From contig NZ_JAUSZH010000001.1 of assembly GCF_030817355.1 (NCBI RefSeq), positions 868,001 to 932,000 of the forward strand: a DNA stretch of 64,000 bases. The letters run 5' to 3'. The position numbers were made by a program, and so were the translations under genes. This DNA is from Streptomyces sp. V1I1 (GTDB lineage: Bacteria > Actinomycetota > Actinomycetes > Streptomycetales > Streptomycetaceae). The notes beneath the pieces are model-generated. The model did not search any database. It saw only the letters and a list, made by a program, of their open reading frames with translations, and was not told the origin of the DNA. Position 1 is the stretch's first letter. Each line of letters opens with the position of its first letter. Shown piece after piece: positions 1-10,534 of this stretch.

Positions 1-553
1 ACATTGAGGTGGTTGACCTTCGCCGAGGTGAAGAGCATCGCCGAGCCGTTGGGGCAGGCCGCGACGCAGGCTCCGCAGCCGATGCACTCGGCGTGCTCGA
101 AGGCGAAGTCGGCGTCCGGCTTGGCCACGGCCGTCGCGTGCGCCTCGGGAGCCGCGCCGGTGGGGGCGGTGATGTAGCCGCCGGCCTGGATGATCCGGTC
201 GAAGGCGCTGCGGTCGACCACCAGGTCCTTCACCACGGGGAAGGCGGAGGCACGCCACGGCTCGATGTCGATGGTGTCGCCGTCCTTGAAGGACCGCATA
301 TGGAGCTGGCAGGTGGTGGTGCGCTCCGGGCCGTGGGCGTCACCGTTGATGACCAGACTGCACGCTCCGCAGATGCCCTCGCGGCAGTCGTGGTCGAAGG
401 CGACGGGGTCCTCTCCGCGCAGGATGAGTTCCTCGTTGAGGGTGTCGAGCATCTCGAGGAACGACATGTCCTTCGAGATGCCGTCGACCTCGTACGTGGC
501 CATGGCGCCGGGCGCTTCAGGGTTCCGCTGACGCCAGACGCGCAGGGTGAGCT

Positions 554-557
<4 letters not shown>
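1..557 (-). CDS. sdhB: Succinate dehydrogenase/fumarate reductase iron-sulfur subunit (3' end outside window)
   Basis: Iron-sulfur subunit that passes electrons from the flavoprotein to the membrane cytochrome b. About 185 residues are visible. The N-terminal ferredoxin-like domain has the [2Fe-2S] cysteines in [18 protein letters not shown] and a following TTTCQLHM. The C-terminal domain begins with [17 protein letters not shown], a [4Fe-4S]/[3Fe-4S] motif. The ATG at 557 overlaps the TGA of the flavoprotein gene (ATGA), so the two are translationally coupled. The gene is cut by the window edge; nothing suggests it is broken. Whether it works mainly as a dehydrogenase or a fumarate reductase cannot be decided from sequence. 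Confidence 0.95.
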
Positions 558-2548
<1,991 letters not shown>

Positions 2549-2549
2549 G

Positions 2550-3254
2550 TCAGCTCACCACTCCGGTCATGACGGCGACTGGTACGGAGACGAAGCCCGC
2601 GGTGAGCACCAGCGCGAGGATGTTGGAGAGCGCCTTGAGCGCGCGGTCGCGGGTGGCGTTGCCGACGCCGAGAGTCTGGGCGGCGCTGAAGAATCCGTGC
2701 CGGATGTGCAGACCGACGGCAAGCATCGCGACGATGTAGATGACGTTGCCGTACCAGGTGGAGAAGGTCGCGACGACGTTCTCGTACGGATGGCCGGGCT
2801 GGGCGTTCTCGTTGACGGTGAGCGTTGTCAGGTCGAGCAGGTGCCAGACGATGAACAGCGCGACGATGATTCCGCCCCATCGCATGGTGCGGGTGGCATA
2901 GCTCGCGCGCCGCCGCTTGTGCGCGTACGGAGTGGGCCGGGCTTTGATATCCCGGCGGCTGAGCTGGTACGCCGAGACGGCGTGCCCCACGACGGCCGCC
3001 AGCAGCACCACGCGGACGATCCAGAGCGCCCACTCATAGTGCAGGACGGGCTCTCCCATGGTGCGCAGCCAGTGGCCGTAGGCGTTGAACTCCCCCGGGC
3101 CGAAGAAGACCTTGAGGTTGCCCATCACATGCGCGACCAGATAGCCGAGCATGATCAGGCCGCTCACGGCCATGACCGCCTTCTTGCCGACCGTCGATCC
3201 CCAGAAGGTGCGCGTGGGTGGCGGTTTTCGATCCGTCCGCGTTGCCAGAGCCAT
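2550..3254 (-). CDS. sdhC: Succinate dehydrogenase cytochrome b subunit (b558 type)
   Basis: Membrane anchor of the complex, 234 residues with about five hydrophobic segments, matching the single-subunit cytochrome b558 type that needs no separate SdhD. Histidines suited to haem ligation lie in the membrane segments ([37 protein letters not shown]). It is the first gene of the sdhCAB operon and starts at the ATG at 3254. The 84-bp region to the divergent LysR gene contains two inverted repeats. No strong Shine-Dalgarno is seen before the start. Confidence 0.92.
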   Translation of the reverse strand: MALATRTDRKPPPTRTFWGSTVGKKAVMAVSGLIMLGYLVAHVMGNLKVFFGPGEFNAYGHWLRTMGEPVLHYEWALWIVRVVLLAAVVGHAVSAYQLSRRDIKARPTPYAHKRRRASYATRTMRWGGIIVALFIVWHLLDLTTLTVNENAQPGHPYENVVATFSTWYGNVIYIVAMLAVGLHIRHGFFSAAQTLGVGNATRDRALKALSNILALVLTAGFVSVPVAVMTGVVS

Positions 3255-3292
3255 GTGAGGAACGCTAGGGCCGAAGGGCTCCAGAGGTCCAA

Positions 3293-3312
3293 GACATGAT
3301 CCGGCTCATGTC
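3293..3312. promoter_or_regulatory. Perfect 7-bp inverted repeat between sdhC and the LysR gene
   Basis: GACATGA, six bases, then TCATGTC. It lies 38 bp upstream of sdhC and 26 bp upstream of the LysR gene, so it is well placed to be an operator for either divergent promoter. Role inferred from position and symmetry only. Confidence 0.5.
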
Positions 3313-3313
3313 C

Positions 3314-3328
3314 ATAGGCATGCCCTAT
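3314..3328. promoter_or_regulatory. LysR-type box ATAGG-N5-CCTAT
   Basis: A palindrome whose T (3315) and A (3327) give the T-N11-A core typical of LysR-family binding sites. It ends ten bases before the ATG chosen for the LysR gene, consistent with autoregulation and control of the divergent sdh operon. Confidence 0.6.
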
Positions 3329-3338
3329 CGTGAATCCC

Positions 3339-4229
3339 ATGCAGTTCCAGCAGCTCCTCTACTTCGTCGCGGTGGCCGAGACCCGGCACTTCACGCATGC
3401 CGCCGAGCGTGTCCATGTCTCCCAGCCGTCGCTCTCCCAGCAGGTCCGGGCGCTGGAGAAGGAGCTCGGCGCCGAGCTGTTCAGCCGGGCGCGCGGCAAT
3501 ATCGCGCTCACGGACGCGGGCGAGGCGCTGCTGCCGCTGGCCCGGCGCATCCTCGCCGACGCCGACACCGCCCGGCACGAGGTGCAGGAGCTGGTCCAGC
3601 TGCGCCGCGGCCGGGTCAGGCTCGGCGCGACGCCCAGTCTCTGCACAGGCCTGCTCCCGGATGTGCTGCGCGTCTTCCACGATCTGCATCCGGGCATCCA
3701 GCTGCTGATCGAGGAGAGCGGTTCGCACGATCTCGTACGGGAGCTGGCGCGCGGCTCCCTCGACCTGGCCCTGATCGTGCTGCCACTGCCGCCCGCATCG
3801 CCGGCGCTGACGACCGTGGAGCTGCTGCGGGAGGATCTGGTCGTGGTGTCATCGGCCGCGGCTGCGGCGCCGCGCCGGCCGGTGCGGATCGCCGATCTGC
3901 GCGACCAGCCGCTGGTGATGTTCCGGCACGGCTACGACCTGCGGGAGCTGACGGTCGCCGCGTGCCGCGCGGAGGGCTTCGAGCCGAGCTTCACCGTGGA
4001 GGGCGGCGAGATGGACGCGGTGCTCGGTTTCGTACGGGCGGGGCTCGGCGTAGCCGTGGTGCCGAGCATGGTGGCCGAGCTGGCGGGCCGCGACCTCCGG
4101 GTCACGCGGCTGGCCCGGCCGGGGCTGCGGCGTACGATCGCGCTCGCGCACCGCAGCGATGTGGCCCCGCCGCGCGCCGCGCGTGAGCTGCAGCGGGTGC
4201 TGCTGAACTCGCGCGCGGCGGTGCTCTAG
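3339..4229 (+). CDS. LysR-family transcriptional regulator, divergent from sdhCAB
   Basis: Full-length LysR regulator (296 residues from this ATG). The N-terminal winged helix-turn-helix reads FVAVAETRHFTHAAERVHVSQPSLSQ, followed by a periplasmic-binding-protein-like effector domain from about residue 90. An upstream in-frame GTG at 3330 would add three residues; the ATG at 3339 gives the usual MQFQQLLYFV N-terminus. Divergence from the sdh operon and a T-N11-A box in the shared region suggest it controls the dehydrogenase in response to a metabolite, but the effector cannot be read from sequence. It converges on the rmdA-like gene across a short hairpin. Confidence 0.9.
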   Translation: MQFQQLLYFVAVAETRHFTHAAERVHVSQPSLSQQVRALEKELGAELFSRARGNIALTDAGEALLPLARRILADADTARHEVQELVQLRRGRVRLGATPSLCTGLLPDVLRVFHDLHPGIQLLIEESGSHDLVRELARGSLDLALIVLPLPPASPALTTVELLREDLVVVSSAAAAAPRRPVRIADLRDQPLVMFRHGYDLRELTVAACRAEGFEPSFTVEGGEMDAVLGFVRAGLGVAVVPSMVAELAGRDLRVTRLARPGLRRTIALAHRSDVAPPRAARELQRVLLNSRAAVL

Positions 4230-4231
4230 CC

Positions 4232-4248
4232 CCGGGGCTCCGCCCCGG
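4232..4248. terminator. Hairpin between convergent LysR and rmdA genes
   Basis: CCGGGGC-TCC-GCCCCGG, a perfect 7-bp stem with a 3-base loop placed between two converging stop codons. It is GC-only with no U-tract, as is common for Streptomyces terminators. Confidence 0.5.
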
Positions 4249-4263
4249 CGCATGCCCGAACCG

Positions 4264-6429
4264 CTACACCGCGTCCGCCAGGGACAGGGCGTGCAGTTTG
4301 TCCGGCGGGCCCGGCCGGGCGTAGTACCAGCCCTGCGCGGTGTCGCAGCCGAGCTCCCGCAGCTGTTCCGCCTGGGCACCCGTCTCCACCCCCTCGACCG
4401 TGACGGCGAGCTGAAGGCTGTGCGCCAGCGAGACGATCCCTTCGACGATCTTCAGGTCGACGGGGTCGGCCGGGTGGCGCTGCATTCCCTGGGTGAAGGA
4501 CCGGTCCAGCTTGAGCACGCTGACCGGCAGCCGGCGCAGATTGGCGAGGTTGGAGTAGCCCGTGCCGAAGTCGTCCAGCGCTATGTCCACGCCCATCTCT
4601 GCGAGTTGCCGCAGCGGCTTGAGCAGATCCTCGTCGGCGCCGATCAGCGCGGACTCGGTGACCTCCAGGCAGAGCGCGCCCGGTTCGAGGCCGGAGCGTT
4701 CCAGGACGGCGACCGTGTCGGCGACCAGACCCGGGTGGTGCAGCTGAGTGGGCGAGAGGTTCACATTGATCCGCAGCGGGCCGCCGTCGGAGTGGCGCTC
4801 CTGCCAGTACCTGGCCTGGCGTACGGCCTCCTGGAGCACCCATCGGCCCAGCGGCACGATCAGCCCGGTGTGCTCGGCGAGCGGTATGAACTGGTCCGGC
4901 CCGAGCACGCCGTGCTGCGGATGGCACCAGCGCACCAGTGCCTCCGCGCCGTGCACGCTCCCGTCGCCCAGGTGCACCAGCGGCTGGTACTCGATGAAGA
5001 ACTCACCGCGCTCCAGCGCGGCGGGCAGCGCGGTGGTCAGACCGTGCCGGGTGATGGCGCGGGCGTCCGCCTCCGGGTCGGCGATCTCGAAGCGGTTGCC
5101 TCCCGCGGACTTGGCCCGGTACATGGTGATGTCGGCGCTGCGCAGCACCTCGGCTGCGGTGCGCTCGCCGGCCGGACCCTCGACGATGCCGATGCTCCCG
5201 CGGACGGTGAACTCCCGGCCGTCCACGCAGATGGGCGAGGCGAGTACCGCGAGGATACGGGTGGCCAGTTCGTCGACCTCGCGCTGGGTGTCGGGGCCGG
5301 TCGTCAGCGCCACGAACTCGTCGCCGCCGAGGCGGGCGACCATCTCGCCCGGCGCGGTGGCGCAGCTCTGCAGCCGGTCCGCGACCTCCACCAGGAGCCG
5401 GTCCCCCGCCGCATGGCCGAGGCTGTCGTTGATCGCCTTGAACCCGTCGAGGTCGAGGTAGCACAGGCCGAAGCGGGCGCCGTCGCCGGCGGAGAGCGCC
5501 TTCTCCAGCCGTTCGAAGAACAGCGTGCGGTTGGGCAGTCCGGTCAGCGCGTCGTGCGTGGCCTCGTAGCGCAGCCGCAGATTGAGCAGCCGGCGCTCGG
5601 TGGTGTCCTCCATCAGCGCCAGCTGGTACTCCGGCTGACCCTCGGCGTCCCGCAGCAGAGAGACCGTCAGATTGGTCCAGAGCACGGTGCCGTCGTTGCG
5701 GTAGAACGGCTTCTCCACCCGGAAGTGTTCGCGCTCGCCGCGCACCAGCTCCCCGTACAACTCCCAGACGTGCGGCCGGTCTTCGGGATGCGCCCAGTCG
5801 GTCACTTTCCTGCCGCGCACATGGTGCTCAAGGCCGCCGAACATCCTCGTCAGGGTGTCGTTGACCTCGAGCACATTGCCGTCGAGGTCGGCGATCCCGA
5901 TGCCGATCGCGGCCCCCTCGAACACTGCGCTGAAGCGTGCCTCCGTGGCGTGCAGCGCCTGCATCGCGTCGCTGCGGGCCAGCAGCGAGGAGCGGGCGAT
6001 GGCCTCCTGCTCGGCCAGCGTGCGCTCGCGCAGTCCCTGGGCGAAGCCGGCGGCCAGCGCGTGCTGCAGCTTCGCGCAGCGGGCCCGGCTCTCCTCGGCC
6101 GACTGCTCGGGATCACCGCTGCCGCAGTACAGCACCAGGTACGCGTCGATGACGCCGAGCGTGCGGCTGAGCGCCTCGGGGTCCGTGCAGTGTGCCTCGA
6201 CGAGGGCTGCTCCGACCCGCTGCGCGACCTGTGGGTCGAAGGGGCGCGCATGCAGGGAGAGGCACAACTCCCGGGCCAGCGGCAGCAGATGCTCTTCGAC
6301 CTCGGGCCGGGTCAGCGATGTGGCCGTCACCGGGAAGATGGCCCGGCTCCAGATCGTGGCGAATCTGCGGAGTCTGTCCTCCAGGCCGTCCGGGTCCGCC
6401 GCGGAACCCGCCGCCTGCGACGGCGCCAT
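4264..6429 (-). CDS. rmdA: PAS-GGDEF-EAL cyclic di-GMP turnover protein, RmdA-like
   Basis: Cytoplasmic c-di-GMP enzyme of 721 residues. A helical N-terminal region (about 1-155) precedes a PAS domain (about 160-285). The GGDEF domain (about 285-450) has an intact ARLGGDEFVAL motif. The EAL domain (about 460-710) has GAEALVRW, LEVTESAL and DDFGTGYSNL, the residues phosphodiesterases need for metal and substrate binding. Architecture and neighbourhood match S. coelicolor RmdA (SCO0928), described as a c-di-GMP phosphodiesterase affecting aerial development. The ATG at 6429 shares one base with the TGA of the upstream methyltransferase gene (TGATG), so the two are coupled. No membrane segment is visible. 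Confidence 0.85.
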   Translation of the reverse strand: MAPSQAAGSAADPDGLEDRLRRFATIWSRAIFPVTATSLTRPEVEEHLLPLARELCLSLHARPFDPQVAQRVGAALVEAHCTDPEALSRTLGVIDAYLVLYCGSGDPEQSAEESRARCAKLQHALAAGFAQGLRERTLAEQEAIARSSLLARSDAMQALHATEARFSAVFEGAAIGIGIADLDGNVLEVNDTLTRMFGGLEHHVRGRKVTDWAHPEDRPHVWELYGELVRGEREHFRVEKPFYRNDGTVLWTNLTVSLLRDAEGQPEYQLALMEDTTERRLLNLRLRYEATHDALTGLPNRTLFFERLEKALSAGDGARFGLCYLDLDGFKAINDSLGHAAGDRLLVEVADRLQSCATAPGEMVARLGGDEFVALTTGPDTQREVDELATRILAVLASPICVDGREFTVRGSIGIVEGPAGERTAAEVLRSADITMYRAKSAGGNRFEIADPEADARAITRHGLTTALPAALERGEFFIEYQPLVHLGDGSVHGAEALVRWCHPQHGVLGPDQFIPLAEHTGLIVPLGRWVLQEAVRQARYWQERHSDGGPLRINVNLSPTQLHHPGLVADTVAVLERSGLEPGALCLEVTESALIGADEDLLKPLRQLAEMGVDIALDDFGTGYSNLANLRRLPVSVLKLDRSFTQGMQRHPADPVDLKIVEGIVSLAHSLQLAVTVEGVETGAQAEQLRELGCDTAQGWYYARPGPPDKLHALSLADAV

Positions 6430-7241
6430 CACGCCTTGCGCCCCACCCCGGCGAAGCCAGCGAAGGCATACGGGTCTTCCTGCTCGGCGGGGGTGTCGGG
6501 CCGCCAGAGCGGCATGGATACCAGCCCGGGCTCGACCATCTCGTACCCCTCGAAGAACCGCGCGATCTCCTCGCGCGAGCGCATGACCAGTGGGTTACGT
6601 ATGTTCTGGTAGACGTCGACGGCGCCGCCCGCCTGCTCCTTGGGCACCGGGATTCCTTCGTACGAGGCGTGGGTGACGATGACGAGGCTCCCGGGCGCGA
6701 GCGCGTCCCGGATCTCCGCGACGGCGCTCTGCGGGTCGTCCTCGTCCTCGAGGAAGTGCAGTACTGCGACGAGGAGCAGCGCCACAGGCCGCTCCAGGTC
6801 GAGCAGTCCGGTCGTCTCCGGGCTGTCGAGTATCTGCTGCGGCTTGCGCAGGTCGGCGGAGACGACGGCGGCCTGCTCGTTGCCGTCCAGCACGGCCCGG
6901 CTGTGTGAGACGGCGACCGGGTCGTGGTCGACGTACACGACCCGGGATTCGGCGCTGGCCTTCTGTGCCACTTCATGGACATTGCCGAAGGTCGGAATGC
7001 CGGAGCCGATGTCGAGGAACTGGGTGACGCCCTCGCTCACCGCGTAATTCACGGCCCGGCGCATGAACGCGCGGTTCGCCTGCATGATCTTGGGGAGGCC
7101 CGGCATGAACTCCATGGCCCTGCGGGCGGCTTCCCGGTCGACTTCGAAATTGTGCGAGCCGCCCAGGTAGTAGTCATAAATGCGGGACACGCTCGGCACC
7201 GATATGTCGATGCCCTGCGGGGCCCAGGCGGGACGCTCCAT
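6429..7241 (-). CDS. SAM-dependent methyltransferase, DUF574-type
   Basis: Member of the actinobacterial DUF574 methyltransferase family, 270 residues from the chosen ATG. It begins with the family signature SVSRIYDYYLGGSHNFEVDR and carries a SAM-binding motif QFLDIGSGIPTFGNVHEVA followed by VVYVDHDPVAVSH. The ATG at 7241 is preferred because GGAGA lies seven bases upstream; in-frame ATGs at 7286 and 7280 lack a comparable site. The substrate of this family is unknown. It is the first gene of a two-gene operon with the rmdA-like gene, linked by a TGATG overlap. Confidence 0.85.
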   Translation of the reverse strand: MERPAWAPQGIDISVPSVSRIYDYYLGGSHNFEVDREAARRAMEFMPGLPKIMQANRAFMRRAVNYAVSEGVTQFLDIGSGIPTFGNVHEVAQKASAESRVVYVDHDPVAVSHSRAVLDGNEQAAVVSADLRKPQQILDSPETTGLLDLERPVALLLVAVLHFLEDEDDPQSAVAEIRDALAPGSLVIVTHASYEGIPVPKEQAGGAVDVYQNIRNPLVMRSREEIARFFEGYEMVEPGLVSMPLWRPDTPAEQEDPYAFAGFAGVGRKA

Positions 7242-7387
7242 CGATGTCTCCAACAAGTCGCCACGGGGGAGTTCGGCCATGTCCATGGCCAGTGTTCGAG
7301 CCGAGGCTACTGATCGCCCGCCAAGAGAGCGAGCCCAAACGGAAATTAGCGGTCCGTTCTTGGTCACACGCCGACGTTACACAGCAA

Positions 7388-7425
7388 CCGGCCCGTCTTC
7401 ACGCGGGGGGCGTGAGACGGGCCGG
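7388..7425 (-). terminator. Strong hairpin terminator after the SCO0930-type lipoprotein gene
   Basis: Arms 7388-7403 and 7411-7425 pair over 15 bp with one bulged T. It starts about 27 bases past the lipoprotein stop codon in the direction of transcription. Confidence 0.7.
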
Positions 7426-7451
7426 TCCGGGCCGGACGCGCGGCGTGGGGA

Positions 7452-8450
7452 CTACTTGGGCGCTCCGACCAGCTTGCCCTGGGGAGATACCGCGTACCAG
7501 GTGCCGCCAACGCCCTGACCGTTGGTGTCACCGGGCTTGGCGTCGCCCGAGAAGGTGTAGATCGGCCAGCAGTCGATGGTCTGCTGCTTGATTCCGTCGG
7601 GACGGCTGAAGGTGACGAAGCCCTTCTTGAGGATTCCCTCGGTGTCGTTCTTGTCTACAGGGTCGACAACCGGCCACTTCTTGAGGCAATCGCCGGTGCA
7701 GGCCGTCTTCATGGGCCAGGCGGAATCCTTCTCGAACCGGTAGACCGTCATTCCGTTCTTGTCGACGACGATCTCGCCGAGCTTGGGGTCCTTGCGGACC
7801 GAGAGCCCGGCCAGGTCGGCGGCGCCGCCGCCCGCTTCCTCACCGGCGCCCGCGCCGTCGCCGTAGTCTCCGGAGCCCGCCCCGGCACCCGCGCCACCGC
7901 CGGCCTTCTTGCCGTCGGGGGCGGCGGCGTACCAAGTGCCGCCCACGCCTTGGCCCTTGGCGTCGCCGGGCTTGGCGTCCTTGGCGTAGCGGTACATCGG
8001 CCAGCCGCCGATGGTGAGCTGCTTGGAGCCGTCGGCCCTGGTGACCTCGCCGATCAGTGAGGCGTCAGTGCCGGGAGCGGCGGAGGCGCCGCCGGCGGCC
8101 ACGACGGGCCATGCCTTCGCGCACTCGCCTTCGCAATTGGACTTCGGCGGGCTGGCCGTGTCCTTGTCGAAGCGGTAGAGCGTGAAGCCGGCGCTGTCGG
8201 TTACGACCTTGCCGAGTTCCTTGCTGTCCCAGACGGCAAGTTGGCCGGCCGGCTTCGCGGCCGCCTGGTTCGCGGCGCCGGCGCCGTAGTCCGAGCCGTA
8301 GCCGCCGGCGCCGGGCTGCGCCGCCGGATTGGCCGCGCCTACCGCCTGACCATTGGGGTTCTCCGTGCCTTTGTCCTGACCGCACGCCGTCGTCAGCGCG
8401 AGTACGGCCGCCGCAGTCACCGCGAGCGAGGCGTTCCGCCAGGTGTTCAT
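7452..8450 (-). CDS. SCO0930-family secreted-repeat lipoprotein
   Basis: Lipoprotein of 332 residues with signal peptide and lipobox LTTAC. The mature part holds two copies of a roughly 115-residue module of the 'secreted repeat of unknown function' type. Each copy contains TVYRFDKD-like, CEGECAKAWPVV/CTGDCLKKWPVV and GVGGTWYA segments, with two conserved cysteines per module. The modules are joined by a Gly/Ala-rich linker. The ATG at 8450 has GGGAG six bases upstream; a longer upstream frame is not needed. From memory NCBI names this family after SCO0930. Function is unknown; it is probably anchored outside the membrane. Confidence 0.88.
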   Translation of the reverse strand: MNTWRNASLAVTAAAVLALTTACGQDKGTENPNGQAVGAANPAAQPGAGGYGSDYGAGAANQAAAKPAGQLAVWDSKELGKVVTDSAGFTLYRFDKDTASPPKSNCEGECAKAWPVVAAGGASAAPGTDASLIGEVTRADGSKQLTIGGWPMYRYAKDAKPGDAKGQGVGGTWYAAAPDGKKAGGGAGAGAGSGDYGDGAGAGEEAGGGAADLAGLSVRKDPKLGEIVVDKNGMTVYRFEKDSAWPMKTACTGDCLKKWPVVDPVDKNDTEGILKKGFVTFSRPDGIKQQTIDCWPIYTFSGDAKPGDTNGQGVGGTWYAVSPQGKLVGAPK

Positions 8451-8654
8451 GTCCACTCCCGTAGTCCATCGGTCTTGCCTCGGCGCCAAAGTGCGCCGTT
8501 CATGGCCCTAGGTACGGACAGCGGGGCGCGATGTGTTCAACGCGTTTGAAAAAATCTTCATCAGTCGCAGTCGCGAATCGTCGAAACCCCTCTTCCACCA
8601 GGGGAATTCACCCCAAGACGGAATGGCTTGATCTCAACCGCACCACTGACTCCG

Positions 8655-9620
8655 TCAGTCACTCAGGGAACTGAACCGGTCGAGTGCGCCGCGTACCTGT
8701 GCCCGCATCGAAGCGCTGCCTTTGTGCCCCGAGTCGTCGACCACGACGAGTTCGGCGTCGGTCCAGGCGCGGGTCAGTTCCCAGGGGGTGTCGAGCGGGC
8801 TGCTCAGATCCAGCCGGCCGTGGAAGAGGACTCCGGGAATTCCCTTGAGCCGATCCGCGTCGCGCAGCAGGGCGCCCTCTTCCAGCCAGGCGCCGTGCGC
8901 GAAGTAATGGGAGGCGATCCGTACGAGCGCCAGTCGCGCGGCCGAGGGGCGGCCGCTGTAGGGGCTCGGCCCGCCCTGGGGTTCCAGGGACAGTACGGCG
9001 TCCTCCCAGCGGCACCATTCGGCGGCGGCCCGCTCCCGTACGCCGGCGTCGGGGTCCGCCATCAGGCGCGCATAGGCGGCGACGAGATCGTTCTCGCGGT
9101 CGGCCTCGGGAACGCCGGACCTGAAGCGCTCGTGCTCCTCGGGGAAGAACCGTCCGACGCCGCCGTAGAGCCAGTCGATCTCCGACCGCCGGGTCGTGGT
9201 GACCCCATTGACGACGATCTGCGACACCCGCCGTGGATGCCGCTCGGCATACGCGAGAAGCAGCGTCGAACCCCAGGATCCGCCGAAAAGCAGCCAGCGC
9301 TCGATGCCGAGGTGCTCCCGCAGCCGTTCCATGTCGGCGAGGAGATGGCCGGTGGTGTTGTGGGTCAGGTCGGCCGCCGGATCTGCGGCGTGCGGCGTAC
9401 TGCGGCCGCAGCCGCGCTGGTCGAAGAGGACGACGCGGTAGCGGTCCGGGTCGAAGTAGCTGCGTACGCCCGTGGAGCACCCGGAGCCCGGACCGCCGTG
9501 GACGACGAGGGCAGGCTTACCTTCAGGGTTGCCGCAGACCTCCCAGTGGACGAGATGGCCGTCGCCGACATCGAGCATCCCCTGTTCGTGCGGCTCGATC
9601 GGCGGATACAGCTCGGACAT
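8655..9620 (-). CDS. pip: Proline iminopeptidase, alpha/beta hydrolase
   Basis: Cytoplasmic serine peptidase (321 residues) that releases N-terminal proline. It shows the oxyanion-hole HGGPGSG, the family DQRGCGRSTPH segment and the nucleophile elbow GGSWGSTL. A later DSGHKG fits the catalytic histidine and FHGRLD the aspartate region. The ATG at 9620 has AAGGAG seven bases upstream, giving the usual N-terminus before YPPIEP. It stands alone, divergent from the exported protein at 9894. A small ACTGAC/GTCAGT hairpin overlaps its stop codon. Confidence 0.93.
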   Translation of the reverse strand: MSELYPPIEPHEQGMLDVGDGHLVHWEVCGNPEGKPALVVHGGPGSGCSTGVRSYFDPDRYRVVLFDQRGCGRSTPHAADPAADLTHNTTGHLLADMERLREHLGIERWLLFGGSWGSTLLLAYAERHPRRVSQIVVNGVTTTRRSEIDWLYGGVGRFFPEEHERFRSGVPEADRENDLVAAYARLMADPDAGVRERAAAEWCRWEDAVLSLEPQGGPSPYSGRPSAARLALVRIASHYFAHGAWLEEGALLRDADRLKGIPGVLFHGRLDLSSPLDTPWELTRAWTDAELVVVDDSGHKGSASMRAQVRGALDRFSSLSD

Positions 9621-9893
9621 GCCTGCGCTCCTTGTCTGCCCGGACGGCTTGCGTCCCCAGTACACCCCGGTCGTACGCTCGCGGGCACGCGGCCGCTCCC
9701 TCAGCCGGCAGCGGAAATGACGCCGTGACACGCCCGGGCGGTGGGCCGCACGGGGGACATCGATACCCCATTCGCGCGACAGCGATCGCGGTGGGTAACC
9801 GCCCCTCTTAGCGTTTCGGTCATCGAGGTGCATTCTCTGCATTTTGTGGAAATCCGTTCCGCAGCTGCTCCTCGGAGACCCGGAGGAATGTCC

Positions 9894-10424
9894 ATGCGTG
9901 CGATACGTGTCGCATCCGCCGCTCTGCTGGGAGTGGCCTCATTCACGCTGACCGCCCCCACCGCGGCGGCAGCCGACAACCAGGTGACGTCGCCCGTTTT
10001 CAGCGTCAGCCCCTCGACCGTCGCGCCGGGCGGGCGCGTCACTCTGTCCGCCAGTGGATGCAACACGACGGCCACCGCCACTTCCGGCGTCTTCGACACC
10101 GTCACCATCCGACCGGGCTCCTCCACCACTGCCGTTGTCGACTCGGACGCCAGAGTCGGCGCGCAGTACTCGGTCCAGTTCAACTGCCCCGGGCAGGGGA
10201 CCGGATCGTTCAACCTCACGATCTCGGGCGGAAGGTCCGCTCCGACCATCGGCAGCACCGCCACCGCCACCGCCACCGCGCCCGGGCCCGCCAGGGGCGG
10301 GATCGGCGGCAGCATCGGAGGGCTCAACGCCGGGCAGCTCGCGGCCGGCACCGCACTGGTCGTGGCCGCGGCCACCGCCACCATCTTCGTCGTCCGCAGG
10401 CGGAGGGAGGGCCGCCAGCACTGA
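9894..10424 (+). CDS. Exported protein with noncanonical sorting-signal-like C-terminus
   Basis: Secreted protein of 176 residues: signal peptide ending near TAAAA, then an Ig-like module (VSPSTVAPGGRVTLSASGC). The Gly-rich GGIGGSIGG segment is followed by a 20-residue hydrophobic helix and an RRRREG tail. This tail has the shape of a cell-wall sorting signal but no LPXTG. The C-terminal half resembles that of the convergent repeat protein at 10535-11626, so they are paralogues. The second ATG (9894) is chosen because GGAGG lies seven bases before it; the ATG at 9888 would be only one base from it. A class F sortase gene lies 1.5 kb away. Confidence 0.8.
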   Translation: MRAIRVASAALLGVASFTLTAPTAAAADNQVTSPVFSVSPSTVAPGGRVTLSASGCNTTATATSGVFDTVTIRPGSSTTAVVDSDARVGAQYSVQFNCPGQGTGSFNLTISGGRSAPTIGSTATATATAPGPARGGIGGSIGGLNAGQLAAGTALVVAAATATIFVVRRRREGRQH

Positions 10425-10454
10425 GGGCACTGAGGGCTGTGCCCGTAACCCCCG

Positions 10455-10509
10455 CGATACGCCCGTCGCCCCGAGTCCTGGCCCAGGACTCGGGGCGACG
10501 GGCGTATCG
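10455..10509. terminator. Perfect 27-bp inverted repeat, bidirectional terminator
   Basis: Arms 10455-10481 and 10483-10509 are exact reverse complements around a single central base. The element lies between converging genes that end at 10424 and 10535. A second, smaller inverted repeat (CGTCTGA 10511-10517, TCAGACG 10535-10541) follows. Perfect conservation of such long arms is unusual. Confidence 0.85.
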
Positions 10510-10534
10510 ACGTCTGACGAGGATGTTCAGTCGA

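Noticed and set aside
4252..6612. 786-codon plus-strand open frame opposite the rmdA-like gene
   Set aside because: Antisense shadow of a protein with complete PAS, GGDEF and EAL domains.
8536..8550. TTCAA-CGCGT-TTGAA dyad upstream of the SCO0930-type lipoprotein as a second copy of the 38172 operator
   Set aside because: Half-sites are inverted relative to TTGAAC-N2-GTTCAA, so it is not the same motif.
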